Below are positions 20,306 to 31,770 of a stretch of 64,000 nucleotides of DNA, piece by piece; position 1 is the first letter of the stretch; every line of letters begins with the position of its first letter. The stretch spans positions 15,214,769-15,278,768 of the forward strand of contig CM059624.1 in the NCBI GenBank assembly GCA_030435675.1. Reading direction: 5' to 3'. The stretch comes from Steinernema hermaphroditum (taxonomy: Eukaryota > Nematoda > Chromadorea > Rhabditida > Steinernematidae). The notes below the pieces were generated by a model. The model saw only the letters and a program-made list of their open reading frames with translations, was not told the origin of the DNA and ran no database searches. The position numbers were made by a program, and so were the translations under genes.

Positions 20306-21369
20306 CTAAAGCTGGAGATGCACATAAAAGTGCGCCAAAAAGTGTATTTTCCAAGTGAATTTCTCTATAGATATTGGTAAACCACTTTACATCTTGGTGG
20401 CAGAGTATAACTCACGTTCTCCGACTAGTTTTTCACTTTAGAACTCTCTCCAAAACGACTGTTTTGAATTCTGTCTAGGCACACTTTATTGTCACGTTCA
20501 AATCTGTCTCGTAGATGGTCTCTTCGCTCCAGACACCTCTGGCTGATCACGGAGCCCGACGATCGCTTCCCCAGCGGTCGTACTGAAACCTCTAGGACCT
20601 ACTTCGAACATTTGCCGAAAGACGGGCGAATTCAGTGAAAAACCTGGAATGGTGATAGAGGGAGAGCAGAGGATCGCCCTCGAGACGCTCCGGAAGTGCG
20701 CCGCGGAGGGCGAGTCGCTCTGCCTCATCAACCTCCACCTCGTCCCGGAACTCCAGAAGGGACGAGGATTACGGTCGTTTCTCCATTTATGTCCCATTTT
20801 TTGTAGCAACAGATTGCTTGAAAGTCGCAGATTTTCACCTTTATTCCAAAATAAGATCGTCTTAATTCACCCAGTAAACGTCACGTTGAATTAATAAGAC
20901 TTCGTTTGCCGGGCAGCTGTAACCAGGGCCACAGACATTGATACTTAAGATACTTGAAAACCTGCAAATGCACCGCACAGTCCCTGCTCCCCCAATGAAT
21001 CATTTCAGGTTTGCTCGCCTTTTCTGGATACATGTCTGAGTATTCCAGCTCGCTGCAGCGAGCGAGAGCTGGTTGGGCGTCTTGAAGCGAAAAATTCAAT
21101 GTCCTGCGCGAGCGAGAGGCGTTCGAACGCGCTGGCCTAAAAACGGCACAGTCATTCTGACATTCGACCGGTTGCCGTTGTTTCGTTAAACACCAATGGC
21201 GTTACGCCAAACAATTTTTTTCTCTAATTTCCTGTCTGGATGGAGCATTTCGTCTGCAAAATCTTTGAGTGTTGGTTGTCTACGTTCTACGCGTGTCTAC
21301 GTTCGCGGGAATCTCTGTTTACCGCTCACTGATGAATTACTTTTTGCAGGTTTCGCTACAGCAAGAGAA
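20306..21369. other. Intergenic, possible unassigned coding patch
   Basis: On the plus strand 20590-20770 reads like coding sequence (TSNICRKTGEFSEKPGMVIE ... LETLRKCAAEGESLCLINLH) but has no start or splice partner and no family I know. 20890-21340 is non-coding as far as I can see and would be the upstream region of the Argonaute gene. Confidence 0.3.
21341..21350 (+). promoter_or_regulatory. Candidate trans-splice acceptor before the Argonaute gene
   Basis: CTTTTTGCAG sits 20 nt before the start codon at 21370. No upstream coding exon joins it, so it is better read as a spliced-leader acceptor than a cis intron end. Confidence 0.45.
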
Positions 21370-24300
21370 ATGGCTCAAGGCATTACTCAACGTAAGCAGT
21401 TTCACTTGCTTTTCAAACACTGATCACCGCGATTTTCAGAAATGGCCGGGATCAACCTCCAGCAAGAATATCCCTCTATGGCGCCGAAGCCGTCCCTGCC
21501 GGCCAAAGATGACCGCGGCACGGTCACCCTCGTGACCAACGCCTACGCGGTGGCGCTCCCCGAGGACACGAACGTCTACCCGTACGACTTGACGTTGTTC
21601 CTGAGAGTGCGCAACCGCAACAACGAGGAGCGCACCATCAAGCTCGTAAAGGAGAAGACTGACGAGTAAGCGCCATTATTCGTGCGCCCAGCAGTGACCC
21701 GATGCATTTCAGCTACACCATCACGAATAGCAAGAATAAGTGTCGTCAGGCCTTCGGCGCGATGGCCAACAAGTACAAGACCTTCTTCGCTTCTGCTGGT
21801 CGCATGTTCTACGATCTCCAGAGCCTCATCTACTTCACAGAGCCAATCAAGTTCGCTCAGGAGTCAACGGTACGCACTTTGCAAGCTGCTGCGAAAAGTT
21901 AATCAGGTTCATTTGCAGAAGGTGCTAAGATTCGCGATTGGCGAGAACGAGTTTGGCCACTACAGTGTCGCCGAATTTAGCGGCTTCGGCACGTTCGAGC
22001 TCGTCTGTGAGATCAAGCCGTACAAGAAGGGTGGACCGGTCGCCCTGCGCGACTTCAAGTTCCTATCGCCCGAGATCGTCGACTTCTCCATCCGCCATGA
22101 CCTCGCTCAATTCATCGAGGTTGGCTCGTCGCAGGCTGCTTACCTGAATAGGTAAGAGTGCGAGTGTCAGAAGTTTTATTCCTTCGTTTATTTGCAGTGA
22201 GAAGCGAATCACGCTGCCCGGAGGTGTGTCCTTTGAAAAGGACAGCGGCACCCTAATGAACGAGGGGGCGAAGCAGGTGTGGGCTGGTGCCCAAAAATCC
22301 GTCAAGTTCCGCGAGAACATCAATGATCCGGCCACTATCGTCCTAGATGGTAGGTACCGTTCAGCGCTGGAAAGTATCATAAATTTCTGTTTCAGCTAAG
22401 CGCTCGTTGTTTCACATAGCAAACGTGAACCTCGCTGATAAAGTGTACGCGATGAAGGTGATGAACGAGGTGGGAGAGGTCAGCCCAACAGCGATTGGTG
22501 AGCTGAGCAAGCAGCTGAAGAAGTTGTACGTTGAAGTCCGTCACCTCAATCCGCGCAAAGTGTTCCAGATTGTGGAGGTCCTGCCGCAGAATTGCGAAAC
22601 GTTCCAGTAATTTTTATACCATGTGTGATGCTCCTTTATCCACAGTATTCAGGTTCCCACTGGACAGCGCAAACGCGGAAGGTGGTGGTCGCATGATTAG
22701 CGTCCATCAGTACTTCATCGAGAAGTACAACCACAATCTGACCTATCCGAGGTCACCGGTAGTCGCGGTCCGTGCCGGTGGAAAGCAGAATATCCACTAC
22801 CCCATGGAAGTGCTGTACGTGTGTCCTAACCAACGCGTGACTACGGGGCAGCAAACACCCAAGGACGTTGCTGATATGATCAGGGTACGCTCAATCCTTG
22901 TTAGTTCTGTTAGCTGTACCGTTCATTTCGTTTCAGGCTTGCGCGGTGCTTCCGGCAGACCGATTGAAAGAGATCCGAGCTCAGGCGCAGAAACTCCAGC
23001 TGCACTCCGAAAGAAGTCCTCTTGCCGAGATCGGCGTCAAGATCTCGCCACAGCTCCTCACGGTGACAGGTCGAACGCTGGGTGCTCCTAGCTTGGCCTA
23101 TGGCCGAGGCCAGGGAACGCCAGCCGCGAACGGCACGTGGAGATCCGGTGAACGGTACATCAAGCCTGCTACTCTGAGCCGCTGGGCCGTGTTCCATCTG
23201 ACGCAGAAGAAGGGCGGTCCCGACTATAGATTCGTCACTGAATTTGCTGCCGCGATGATAAACGAGTGCAAGCGCAAGGGAATGCATGTGGAGCAGCCTT
23301 GGATTGGCGCCATCGAACAGCGCGAACTCACAGAGAACTTCGAGTACTGTGCCAATGGTCCTGATGGTCGCTACGAGTTCATGTTCTTCATCCAGGACTC
23401 TCGTTTGACATGCCACAGTAAGTATTTCACGACTACTTCGACGTCTCATGTGACTTTTTTCCCAGAAGAGATTAAGGCACTGGAGCGCAGGTTCGAGATC
23501 ATCACGCAAGACCTGAACATGAAAACTGCGCAAAACGTTGTAGAGAAGAGGCAGAAGATCACCTTGGAAAACATCATCAACAAAACCAACGTGAAGCTCG
23601 GCGGACTCAACTACAACATCACTGTCGGAGATCCTGCGTACGTATCCTGGACATGACGACCGTAATTACACCGCGTATTGCAGTGTGGGTGACATGTTCA
23701 ACAAGGGCCGTCTGTACCTCGGAATCCAGCTGAACCGCGCCAACATGATCATCGAAAAGGAGATGGGTGAGATCGAGGGCAAAGCTCCCAACCTCAAGCC
23801 AGAGCCCATCATCATTGGTTTCTCCGGCAACGTCACCGAAAACTCAACAGCATTTGTCGGCGACTTCCAGTGTGTGGAGCCGCACATCGACGCCATCACC
23901 GAAGCCCTGAAGATGATTGTCGTGTCGTCCGTTGATCGCTATCACCACAACAATGGCGGACAGCCGACAGAGTTGGTCATCTACTTCACTGGATGCTCGG
24001 ACGGAGAGATGCCGAAGTTGCTGGAGATCGAACTTCCTGGAATCCGCAGTGCCCTGCAAAAGCGACAAATCAACGTGGCGTTGACTGCCATGCTCGTATC
24101 AAAGGTGCACAATCTCCGCATTATGCCTGAGAACGTAGGTGTTCGCTTATTCCGTCCGGTACTGACTACTGTCCTTTAGCCAAAAGGAGGCAGAGCCACG
24201 GATCAGAACATCAAGCCAGGAACTGCAGTTGACCAAAAAATTGTCCATGCCGTGTTCGCTGAGTTCTACCTCAACTCCCATCAAACTCTGCAAGTGGGAC

Positions 24301-24659
24301 AGCTCCTCTTCTTGCCCAATCTAATCTTCTCGCTTCAGGGAACGGCCAAGGTCCCCAAGTACACCGTGCTCGTCAACGATCAGGAGTTCGACATTGCCTA
24401 TCTCGAGAAGATGTCATACGCGCTGTCCTACGGCCACCAGATCGTTTCGCTTCCCACTTCCACGCCAACACCTGTATACGTCGCCGGGCGCTATGCCGAA
24501 CGTGGAGCGATGATTCTGCACAATTCGGAATTGTAAGTGTTCTCACCCCTGGTGCTCTTCTGATTGACTCTTTTCAGCAGCGATAACGCTGCAGCAGCCA
24601 ACCAGTCATTGACCTACTCCTACTCCCAGTACCTTGGCGACAAGCGAATCAACGCCTGA
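21370..24659 (+). CDS. Worm-type (WAGO-like) Argonaute, catalytically inactive
   Basis: Thirteen exons (21370-21391, 21440-21665, 21713-21869, 21919-22151, 22198-22349, 22396-22606, 22653-22884, 22937-23417, 23466-23637, 23684-24134, 24180-24293, 24339-24532, 24578-24659) give 908 aa. The middle holds the PAZ-MID region (MEVLYVCPNQRVTTGQQTPK is the post-PAZ linker). The PIWI domain includes IIIGFSGNVTEN, LVIYFTGCSDGE, FYLNSHQTLQGTAKVPKYTV and PVYVAGRYAERG. At the three slicer positions (Asp, Asp, His in active Argonautes) it shows Asn, Thr and Gly/Arg, so cleavage should be absent. Such proteins bind secondary 22G small RNAs in nematodes and silence targets without slicing; that role is family knowledge. 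AATAAA follows at 24738. Confidence 0.9.
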
Positions 24660-25097
24660 TCCACACTGTAATTAATATTCTGTATCTCGTTCTTATTTCA
24701 TTTTGTTTCAAGTTAGTATAGTAAGCGTGGCTTCGTAATAAATGGTCACTTTAATCTGTTTTCTTTGATCTCAAGAAGCAGCGGTGTGTTTCCAATGGAC
24801 CGGTGGAGGAGGTGTGGCATGGTCTTTAATTCGGGGAAGTCGCAGAGCTCTTCGTGTTGTCCACTTGCTAGCAGCCGAGCTTTGCTTGGTGTCCACGGCC
24901 GCTCAGCAGAAGTCGAAATGTCGGAAATGACCGATGGAAGCGTTTGCAAAAGGAGAATGTGAAGGGCGAAACGGTTAGATTCCAAAAGAAGCACAGAACG
25001 CATAGTGAACGAACCCCTTTGTGATTGACGGATTTTGTGACGACCCTACAAAAAAGAAGCATCGCGAACAACATTGAAATGCGATACTACAGCACAT
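24660..25097. other. 3' region of the Argonaute gene and spacer
   Basis: Polyadenylation signal AATAAA at about 24738. The minus strand is open from 25003 to 24746 (ends GNTPLLLEIKENRLK), but I see no supporting start or splice site and treat it as unassigned. Confidence 0.4.
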
Positions 25098-25747
25098 CCG
25101 CATGGCTTTTGATGCATATAAACACAATGAGATGGCCATTCGGAGGAGTGTCCGGCGGAGGACGAAGTCGACATCTTCTACAGCGTCCACTGCAGCGGCA
25201 CCATCCTGAACAACATCCTCTGGAGTGGAACCTCAAGGCGAAATGGAATATTTCAGTGATTTCGTGGAAAGCGGCTCCAAGGAGGAGGTTCACTTGCCGT
25301 ATCCACGAGATCAACGGAAAGTACAACATTAATCTCACATGGGTCAGCGCCTTCTCCAGGGGGGCGGGATACTGTAGTCGACTGGACGAAGCCCCAGTAC
25401 CGCTGGTGTCCTCTGCCTCTGTGCCTGCGTCCAGAAGGACTCAAGAAATTGACATCCTTAGAGCAGATCTCGAAACGACTGAGGGTGATCGGTGAAGAGT
25501 TCGAGAGGCGGAACTTCGTCGAGCACATATCGATGAAGGTGATGCGGATCCTCGGAGGACACCGCCTCGAACGCATCGCCCTCGTGGGGTTGGGCTCCTT
25601 CGCCATGCCGTATCGCGCGGAGTCCTCTACTTTCATTTTGAGGTGGCGGGTGATAACCTGGCGGATGGCGATCAGAAGGGCCCATATACGTTCCTTGACA
25701 TTTGCAACGAGTCAAGGACAGTGTCAGGATACGTCCTAGTCCACTGA
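25098..25747 (+). pseudogene. SRR1-like domain fragments in scrambled order
   Basis: Three fragments on one strand but in different frames resemble pieces of the SRR1 domain (circadian/haem-related SRR1-like proteins). 25147-25240 reads DIFYSVHCSGTILNNILWSG, like the C-terminal FYxxHC...NNLLW motif. 25390-25620 reads KPQYRWCPLPLCLRPEGLKK through RIALVGLGSFAMP, like the N-terminal GLGSF motif. 25640-25745 reads FLDICNESRTVSGYVLVH, like the terminal DIFNDTS block. The C-terminal motif precedes the N-terminal one, so the locus looks rearranged. Family recall is from memory and moderate. Confidence 0.4.
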
Positions 25748-25930
25748 TAGCCGCATACTTGGGGCTTATTTCTGTATCCATAATTCTGACAAAATCGATG
25801 CAAAACTGTATAGAAAAGGCACATGGATATCAGCTCAGTTCACACCTTTTCGACAATGCGTTAGTTTACAGTCCATTAGCACATTGAAAGCACATCTACT
25901 TATCGAGTCAATATTCGTCAGTTATTACCG

Positions 25931-26803
25931 ATGGACCTTCTACCTCTGATCTTCTATGATAACCTGACCGAACAGTTAAGAAGAAACGACCTGGACGTTT
26001 TGAAGGATCTTCCAGGACGGTGGACTTTGGCAGCTGCCACTCATTACGAAAAAAGGCGCAAACTGCACGTTGAACTGACGCCAAACGCCGAAGGAACTGC
26101 TGTTGGAATCAGTTTTCGTGGATTTAGTCACGATCCCTTCAAGATTGACCATGTACACGACCGCATTGTGCGAATTGATTGCGGGTTGTTGGACTATAGC
26201 CGAGCGGATGCATACGTTTCGGCTGATTACTTTCGGAACAAGATCGTTCCAGCATTTCGAATAACGGCTTCTGGCTGTGGTTTTTATGTTCATAAAACTA
26301 AAGACGCTTGGAAGAGTACGTGTGATGTTCTATTTGAAGCAATGAAAAACTGCGGCGGGCTGACAAGAGCATACTTGTCTTACTGTGGAGACAGCTCTTG
26401 CGAATTCATTAAACGACAAATCGATCATGGCAACTTGATTTCATTGAATCTGTCGGACGAACGTGGATGGCCAGCTGATGTCCAAGGTTTCATCTCTTCC
26501 TTCTTCAAATCACCAAACAATGCAGAACTTTGCCTATGGAATTCAAATCTGCATTTGGACTTTGAGATCGTCTCTCTGTTCTTCGATCGCTTCATCAAGC
26601 AAGACCTCAAGGAGAGCGCTTCGCTCCTGGGAAGTTTATCGTTCCCAGTGGGACGAATAGCTGAATTGTATCCGGAACTTTCACTTATCCCTGTGGGATG
26701 GCCAAATACTCTGGCAATTGCATTTTGGAGTTCGCCGACCAATAGGGCGAGAATGGAAGTTTTCGGTTATAGTAACGGACAGATTCACATCCGCTGCATC
26801 TAA
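25931..26803 (+). CDS. Nematode F-box-like protein, family copy 3
   Basis: Single exon of 290 aa, MDLLPLIFYDNLTEQL to QIHIRCI. F-box-like N-terminus followed by the family blocks THYEKRRKLHVEL, LTRAYLSYCGDSSCEFIKRQ, WPADVQGFISSFFKSP and LFFDRFIKQD. Intact and more diverged than copies 1 and 2. It lies head to tail with the decayed copy at 27213. Confidence 0.72.
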   Translation: MDLLPLIFYDNLTEQLRRNDLDVLKDLPGRWTLAAATHYEKRRKLHVELTPNAEGTAVGISFRGFSHDPFKIDHVHDRIVRIDCGLLDYSRADAYVSADYFRNKIVPAFRITASGCGFYVHKTKDAWKSTCDVLFEAMKNCGGLTRAYLSYCGDSSCEFIKRQIDHGNLISLNLSDERGWPADVQGFISSFFKSPNNAELCLWNSNLHLDFEIVSLFFDRFIKQDLKESASLLGSLSFPVGRIAELYPELSLIPVGWPNTLAIAFWSSPTNRARMEVFGYSNGQIHIRCI

Positions 26804-27212
26804 TTGTTATAATTGTCATAATTGCATCCAATTATCATAAAATTGTTATAATGATGATAGGGCCAATCAATAATCGTAAATCGTTGGTTGCAGTTTTAGA
26901 ATGACCACTTTCGGGCGGCAGCGACCGGTCTCTAGTTTGGATGCACTCGATAATGACTGCCTGGACTTTGAGTGACCTTTTTAAGATCCCATACGTAAAC
27001 GAAAAACGGACGGGTCGGCCTTTTGCTGTGTCTGTGTGTGTTTGAATTGATGTAGACTCTGCACTGTATGTAGTATGGTTGGCATTCGAGCTAAAAAAAG
27101 GTCAAGTCAGCGAGTCCAGTCGCGAATGGCTGAGTCGCTGAGTCTAGTCGAGTCAAAGTACCAACCCTACACTGTACAGGTAATCCCAGTTGTATTGATT
27201 GCTTGGATGACC
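26804..27212. other. Spacer between two F-box-like copies
   Basis: AT-rich with short ATAATTGTTATAAT repeats at 26805-26870, probably the 3' region of copy 3. No gene recognised. Confidence 0.4.
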
Positions 27213-28106
27213 ATGGACGCTTTTCCTCTGCACTTCTACGACAACGTCATCGGCCAATTGAGAAAGGCCGACATTTGGACTTTAGCCAACTTAACCGGAC
27301 TCTGGTCGTCGACAGCCGCCATCCACCACTGCAAACGACGCGCATTATGCGTATACATAACTCCAAACAATGAAGGCCTTGTAGTAGGAGTCGATGCTTT
27401 CTTCAACGGCAGCAAAGTCCCCTTGATAATGTACGATCGATCGACCCCCTGTACGATCGCGTGATGAACATCAAATGTGGCTGGTTCTCTTTCGGCGTCA
27501 TGGACACTCACGTTTCGCCCGATAACTTCCAACGCAGCATCGTTCCTACTCTTGAAGCCACTGCTATGGATTGTACGCTTGATATCGGCGTTTGGAAAAA
27601 TTTTTTTGATGTTCTAGTCGATGGGTTGAAAGCATGTGGGGGCCTGAAGAGTCTAAGAATGCGCAACTGTGGAGATATTTCTTGCCAGTTCATTAAACGA
27701 CAAGTCGATCTGGGCAACTTGAAAGGAATTGGACCTGTCAGGCGAATCAGAGTGGCCTTCTGACCTGCAGACAACGATCGCCGCTTTCATGATATCTCAC
27801 AAATTTATCGATCTTAATGTGTTGGACTCAAATCTTCATCTGACCTTTGAAATGATCACCTGCTTCCTTGATCGATTCTTCATGGAAGACATAACGAATG
27901 ACGCTTGATTCATGGGAAAGCCATCGTTCCCGATGGATCATATCACTCAACTTTCTCCGAAGTCAGCAGAAGTGCCGAAAGGGTGGCCGTATGGCTACAA
28001 GACTGCCTATTGGACTTCTCCGATTCATAAGCAAAGACTGGAAATCACAGGCTTCAAGTCTCACTATACGGGCTGGCAAATTAACGTTCACGTCCGACAA
28101 GTTTAA
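27213..28106 (+). pseudogene. F-box-like family copy 4, disrupted
   Basis: The frame starts MDAFPLHFYDNVIGQLRKAD and follows the family, but breaks at least three times. At about 27430-27462 a 20-bp tandem duplication (TGTACGATCGATCGACCCCC then TGTACGATCG) shifts the frame. Near 27723 one extra base shifts it again, after QFIKRQVDLGNLK. A stop ends the third segment at 27908 after DRFFMEDITND, with a further family-like stretch (WPYGYKTAYWTSP) beyond. The protein would not be made as such. It is a recent pseudogene because the blocks are still readable. Confidence 0.75.
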
Positions 28107-28803
28107 GTTCAATCTTCGACTAGAAAATATCGAATAAAGATGGTGAAGTTAGAGACGGAATACCACACGCAACGGCTGAAACAGTTATGGACAAAATAAA
28201 CTGGTATATTGGAGGCTAATTTAGCTTCGCCAGTGAATAATTGATCTACACTTTGGAACAATCAAACGAGCTTTTTGAAAAGAAAATCAACTGATTCATG
28301 CAGATTGAAATAAAAAAATTGACTAATCTTTTGAATTAAATCACATAACATTCTAATCTATAGCTTTTTGTCCCAAAATTTAGAGCAATTATTCGTCTAC
28401 ACTATAAGCGCCTGTTCTCCGATCTCCGAGCTAAGCAGTCTCCGATATTTCAGTTCATTTTGCACATAAACGTTTCTACCGCTGCGTGTGGTATTCCATC
28501 TCTGCGTGCAGGCAGCTGTGAATCGAAGCGAGCAAAGCGTACATCATTATTTTGACCATTTATATATTGGAACAGTATCATGAACTATATGATCCTACAA
28601 TAGGGAAACTACAAGGCTACCACACAAATTGTGTACGTCAGTTCCATTCGATCTCGTTACTACAGCACGAAGATCTGTTGCAGCAACTCCGTTAGTTCCT
28701 GATGATAGCGAGAAAACGGCTCTGGAATGGGTCGGGGTAGTAGAGTAAGTTCATGTGGATATCTAACTTGAAGACAGATCAGATCGTGTTTGGTTACCTC
28801 ATT
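28107..28803. other. Intergenic, nothing recognised
   Basis: AT-rich sequence without a convincing frame, RNA gene or repeat structure. Confidence 0.4.
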
Positions 28804-28989
28804 CTACCTGTTCGCCAGAACCTGCGCGAATCCACTCACGGCAGTCCGACAATAGGGACATGTTTTCGACTTTTCCAACGCTCGATTAATGCAGTCGACA
28901 TGATAGAAGTGTCCACATGGGGTTTTCGCGATCAACTGTCTGTGTTTGAAGTCAGAAAGGCAAATAGAACATGTTGAAGAGTCGGGCAT
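28804..28989 (-). CDS. Small RING-H2 finger protein
   Basis: 61 aa from MPDSSTCSICLSDF. The RING reads C-x2-C, then CGHFYHVDC, then CPYC, with spacing typical of RING-H2 E3 ubiquitin ligase domains that bind two zinc ions. Just before the start codon the minus strand has CTCGACTCTTTCAG, a splice acceptor 10 nt upstream, so either a spliced leader is added here or a further exon lies upstream. A frame-extended version begins at 29058. Almost the whole protein is the RING. Confidence 0.7.
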   Translation of the reverse strand: MPDSSTCSICLSDFKHRQLIAKTPCGHFYHVDCINRALEKSKTCPYCRTAVSGFAQVLANR

Positions 28990-30030
28990 CGGCAGCGATC
29001 TGAAAGAGTCGAGCAAAGCAGGAAATGCAAAAGAGGCATTTAACAAAATGATAAGCAATTCCTTTCGGAAGATTCCTTTATTTACTCCATTAGCGTCATA
29101 ACATCTTTATCAGAAGACGCCAAACGTCCTTAAGAAGAGAATTCGTAGTTATAGGTAGTTCAGAAACCGACCTCGAATTTTTTATGCAAAAGGCATCACT
29201 AGGTAGAAAACAATAAAAGTTATCGTTTCAGCGCATCGCAGTCGGGTTCTTTTCTCGAAATTTTGACTTATCTCAGCTGCGCTGGTCTGTTTCTTATCTG
29301 CTTCGCTCTTCTTCACGTTAAAATCGTTAACATAATGATGAATAAATGATGAAATTTAGTTAACTATTCGCCAGATTATGCGATTTACGCGTGCCACGAG
29401 CAAAGCGGTTGTTATTGCTGAACCGTGCTCTCTTCTTTAAGGAACAGCCGTTCAACGCATCGGTACGCAGAAGACTCCAGAAAGCGGCCTAAAGGCCGCT
29501 CCTTCCTTTATGTGAACCCTTCAGCCATGAGTATACCTGTCTCTAATTTGTTGGTTTTTCGCGTTTTTTTGTTTCAGATGAGGCTTAAATAAGCTGGATT
29601 TCGTCAGAATCAGGTTCTAAATTTAATTTGATATACCCATTTCTTGTACCGTGCGCATGTGTATCCGGCGTCGTCGCTTACATCAATGATTTCACCAGAA
29701 TCCATTTCTGTCGTCTCCTCTATTCATATTCACAGTCTGCGCCGTTCGTGCAGAGCGGCCTTTAGTTCGCTTTCTTGTGTTTCCTGTGTATCGGTGCGTT
29801 GAACGGTTGTTCGTGATAGGAAGCTTACGCCGGTGGTCATCATAAAATTGAAAAGTCTTTGCAATGTCTGTTAGAAACTCAACTCCGCACCGACCCTAGA
29901 AGGTAATAATCACACACCGACGTCAACGAACGATACCGTATGCAGATAAAAAGTGCACACATCCCACTCACTGTGGTGCTCTCTAGTCGTTTCTGTTTGC
30001 ACTTTTCCCTTTTGATTTATACTGATACAG
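28990..30030. mobile_element. Intergenic with a TIR element at 29443-29812
   Basis: 29443-29520 (GAACAGCCGTTCAACGCATC ... GCGGCCTAAAGGCCGCTC) and 29735-29812 are imperfect inverted copies enclosing about 215 bp without a frame, a MITE-like structure. Elsewhere there is nothing I recognise. Confidence 0.6.
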
Positions 30031-30534
30031 AGTTATTAGATACGTGGACTCGTCAAAAGAATCCTGCTGTGAGCGGCTGGCAAAGGCTGGATGCTGAATG
30101 TAGACGGCTGACTGGTACTTCGCAATCAGCAGATCTTTTCAGATGCTACCAAAAATGATCGGGACAGTGATCGGGACAAATGTGTCTTGCATAAACTTGG
30201 CGAAAGTAAAGGGATAACAGTGAAATTTGGTCGCTGTTATCTTCTCGAGTCCGTTCAATTTACATTATGGGACGGAAACTGGCGTTTCTATTGTTACTAT
30301 GTGGAGACGTCGATGAACGGAAAAGTATGGAAGCGCGTTATCGACAAGAGTTCGGTGGAATCCAGGTGAGTTCGCTCATATGAAAAGTTTTGTTGTTGAT
30401 TCATTAATTGCTCTAGGGGGCTCCAGAACTTGAATTTTGACATGCACCCTGCTACATATATTCGGATTGTTGGTACAAGCAGTGTTACCGAGTTCTTTGA
30501 TATTTACAATTTCCAATGCCCGGCTACGGAGTGA
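30031..30534 (+). CDS. F5/8 type C (discoidin-like) domain gene, 3' part
   Basis: Exons about 30031-30068, 30143-30365 and 30417-30534. The product reads HKLGESKGITVKFGRCYLLE, VQFTLWDGNWRFYCYYVETS, WKRVIDKSSVESRGLQNLNF and YIRIVGTSSVTEFFDIYNFQ before a stop. This resembles the C-terminal discoidin-like domains of BTBD9/HPO-9-type proteins (YxIxLG, WD, YYVxxSxDGxxW, IRIxGT). No BTB domain is visible upstream, so the gene is a fragment or its 5' exons are far away. The first exon is the least certain. Confidence 0.55.
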
Positions 30535-30663
30535 AAACACGAAGTAATACCGTCAACAGACGGTCACTTTGTTCTCTGTTTATGTTGTGAGCGATAAACC
30601 GCTTTGTTATGAATAGGCTTTATTGCTATACTAAGCAAGCATGATAGAGATGTAAAAGACTTT

Positions 30664-30988
30664 TTAATAATCGATGCATACGTACTCTCCGTCATGATAT
30701 CCGCACACTAAAACGAGAAGACTCATCTCCATCGTACACATAATTGGACTTACCTCTAAACGATTCCAGTTTTCCACGACCGGGTTGGTTACCACATCCC
30801 GGCCCGCGGCAGGTATCGCGGATGCCATAGTAGTGACCACGGTAGTTGTACGGCTTGGGATAGTACCCGTAGTTGTAGTCGTAGTTGCGTTCGTAGGGAT
30901 ATGTACTATATCCGGGCTGGACGACGTAAGCAGAGATGGTGGCGAAGGCGAAGACGAGAGCAAAGAGAACGCTGAGGGTTCGGGCCAT
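30664..30988 (-). CDS. Small secreted Tyr/Gly-rich protein
   Basis: Exons 30988-30754 and 30707-30664, intron 46 nt; 92 aa. Signal peptide MARTLSVLFALVFAFATISA, then a Tyr/Pro/Gly-rich stretch (YPYERNYDYNYGYYPKPYNY), then a tail with four cysteines (TCRGPGC, and VCGYHDGEYVCIDY in exon 2). The composition resembles the worm YGGY-type secreted peptides (NLP/caenacin-like) of epidermis, but the four cysteines set it apart. An alternative reading through the intron loses the last two cysteines. Confidence 0.65.
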
Positions 30989-31770
30989 TGCTGGATGAGT
31001 CGATGATGGATTTGTGGTTTAAGGCTACGTTTTATGTACTTTCTTAATTCAACCTCATTATGCGAAATCGTAGGTGGTCGCTGTGAAATCGTTACGGCTT
31101 CTTTCTTGTTTGCAGTTCTATTGAAATTTGGGAGCCGTAAAGGGCTTCTTAAGACTATCTGATTATGCTCAGTTTGCTCTCCTTTTCACCTTTCCTTTCG
31201 AAAGTTCGCGAAAGTGTAAACAACTCATTATGCCACGTCTTCAAAACGTCTGGCCTCGGTTCGTTGTGCATAATCAGGTGACATTAGAGCGTGGCGCCTG
31301 ACCCCGAACGCAAACTGCCCACGAATCATGCCTGGTATAATGATAATGTATAATGGAATCGACGAGATGTAAGTCCGTGTGCGTTACGTGTTTGGTTTGT
31401 GGCATTGCAGCGTGTGGCTACACCTGGAGTGGAAAGTATGAGTGCCGCGACTAATAAATCCACTTTTACATCCAATTGATGTATTTGTGTTCTGCAATAA
31501 AATAATGAGAATATAGCCCGATGTCCTTCGTGGAAGCCACTCTAAGATAAGGGTTGAATACAGGCAAAAAGATCAACCAGGAGTAGGTGCGGAGAGGGAG
31601 GGGCCGCGCTGTGCCGCTGTAAAGCGATGTGATACATCCCCGTCTGGGAGCCTTCCCCTCTCAATGGGCCCTTTCCGTGCTCTCCGGTACGGTAGAAGCG
31701 GTGTGTGAGTGTGAAGGACACCGAATGGCCAGAGATGCCAACTGAGCCTGAGCCGAGCCGGAGCCTCTGA
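30989..31770. other. Intergenic, nothing recognised
   Basis: Upstream region of the Tyr-rich gene (minus strand) followed by non-coding sequence. Open frames around 31573-31872 run into the inverted repeat and are not supported. Confidence 0.4.
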
